Below, piece by piece: positions 6,624 to 6,624 of a stretch of 6,624 nucleotides of DNA. Made by a program: the position numbers and the translations under genes. Source of the stretch: Methylophilus sp. Lineage in GTDB: Bacteria; Pseudomonadota; Gammaproteobacteria; Burkholderiales; Methylophilaceae. Each line of letters begins with the position of its first letter. Positions within the stretch are counted from its first letter, which is position 1. The stretch is taken from positions 1-6,624 of the forward strand of contig JAIXZQ010000366.1 of the NCBI GenBank assembly GCA_027489475.1, given 5' to 3'. Under the pieces are notes generated by a model. The model did not search any database, had not been told where the DNA came from, and saw only the letters and a program-made list of their open reading frames with translations.

Positions 6624-6624
6624 C

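Overview
This window is a conserved translation and transcription housekeeping locus of a betaproteobacterium. All protein genes lie on the minus strand, in the order rimP-nusA-infB-rbfA-truB, with a 5S rRNA gene upstream on the same strand. The gene order, the IF-2 N-terminus, the NusA C-terminal repeats and the 5S sequence fit Betaproteobacteria. The moderate base composition and protein flavour suggest a methylotroph-like family such as Methylophilaceae, but that family placement is an impression, not a demonstration.

Layout from high to low coordinates, which is the direction of transcription. The window opens at the end of an rRNA operon: a short inverted repeat from the 23S-5S spacer, the 5S gene (about 6604-6491) and its strong intrinsic terminator (6480-6445). 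Next is a gene-free interval of about 380 bases (6067-6450). It holds a plus-strand terminator with no visible gene behind it, a dyad element, a pyrimidine-rich tract and one or two candidate promoters for the rimP operon. The rimP leader contains a terminator-like hairpin immediately downstream of a perfect extended -10 element. rimP, nusA, infB, rbfA and the 5' part of truB follow, with gaps of 39, 66, 41 and 6 bases. truB runs off the window at position 1.

The gene products act on the same process. RimP and RbfA mature the 30S subunit. NusA controls elongation, termination and rRNA antitermination. IF-2 brings initiator tRNA to the ribosome. TruB makes pseudouridine 55 in tRNA. No internal terminator separates the genes, so one polycistronic transcript is the simplest reading.

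I found no new protein system. The five proteins look intact with their key motifs present, apart from the truB edge truncation. The points most worth checking are non-coding: the attenuator-like rimP leader and the orphan plus-strand terminator, which may mark a small RNA.
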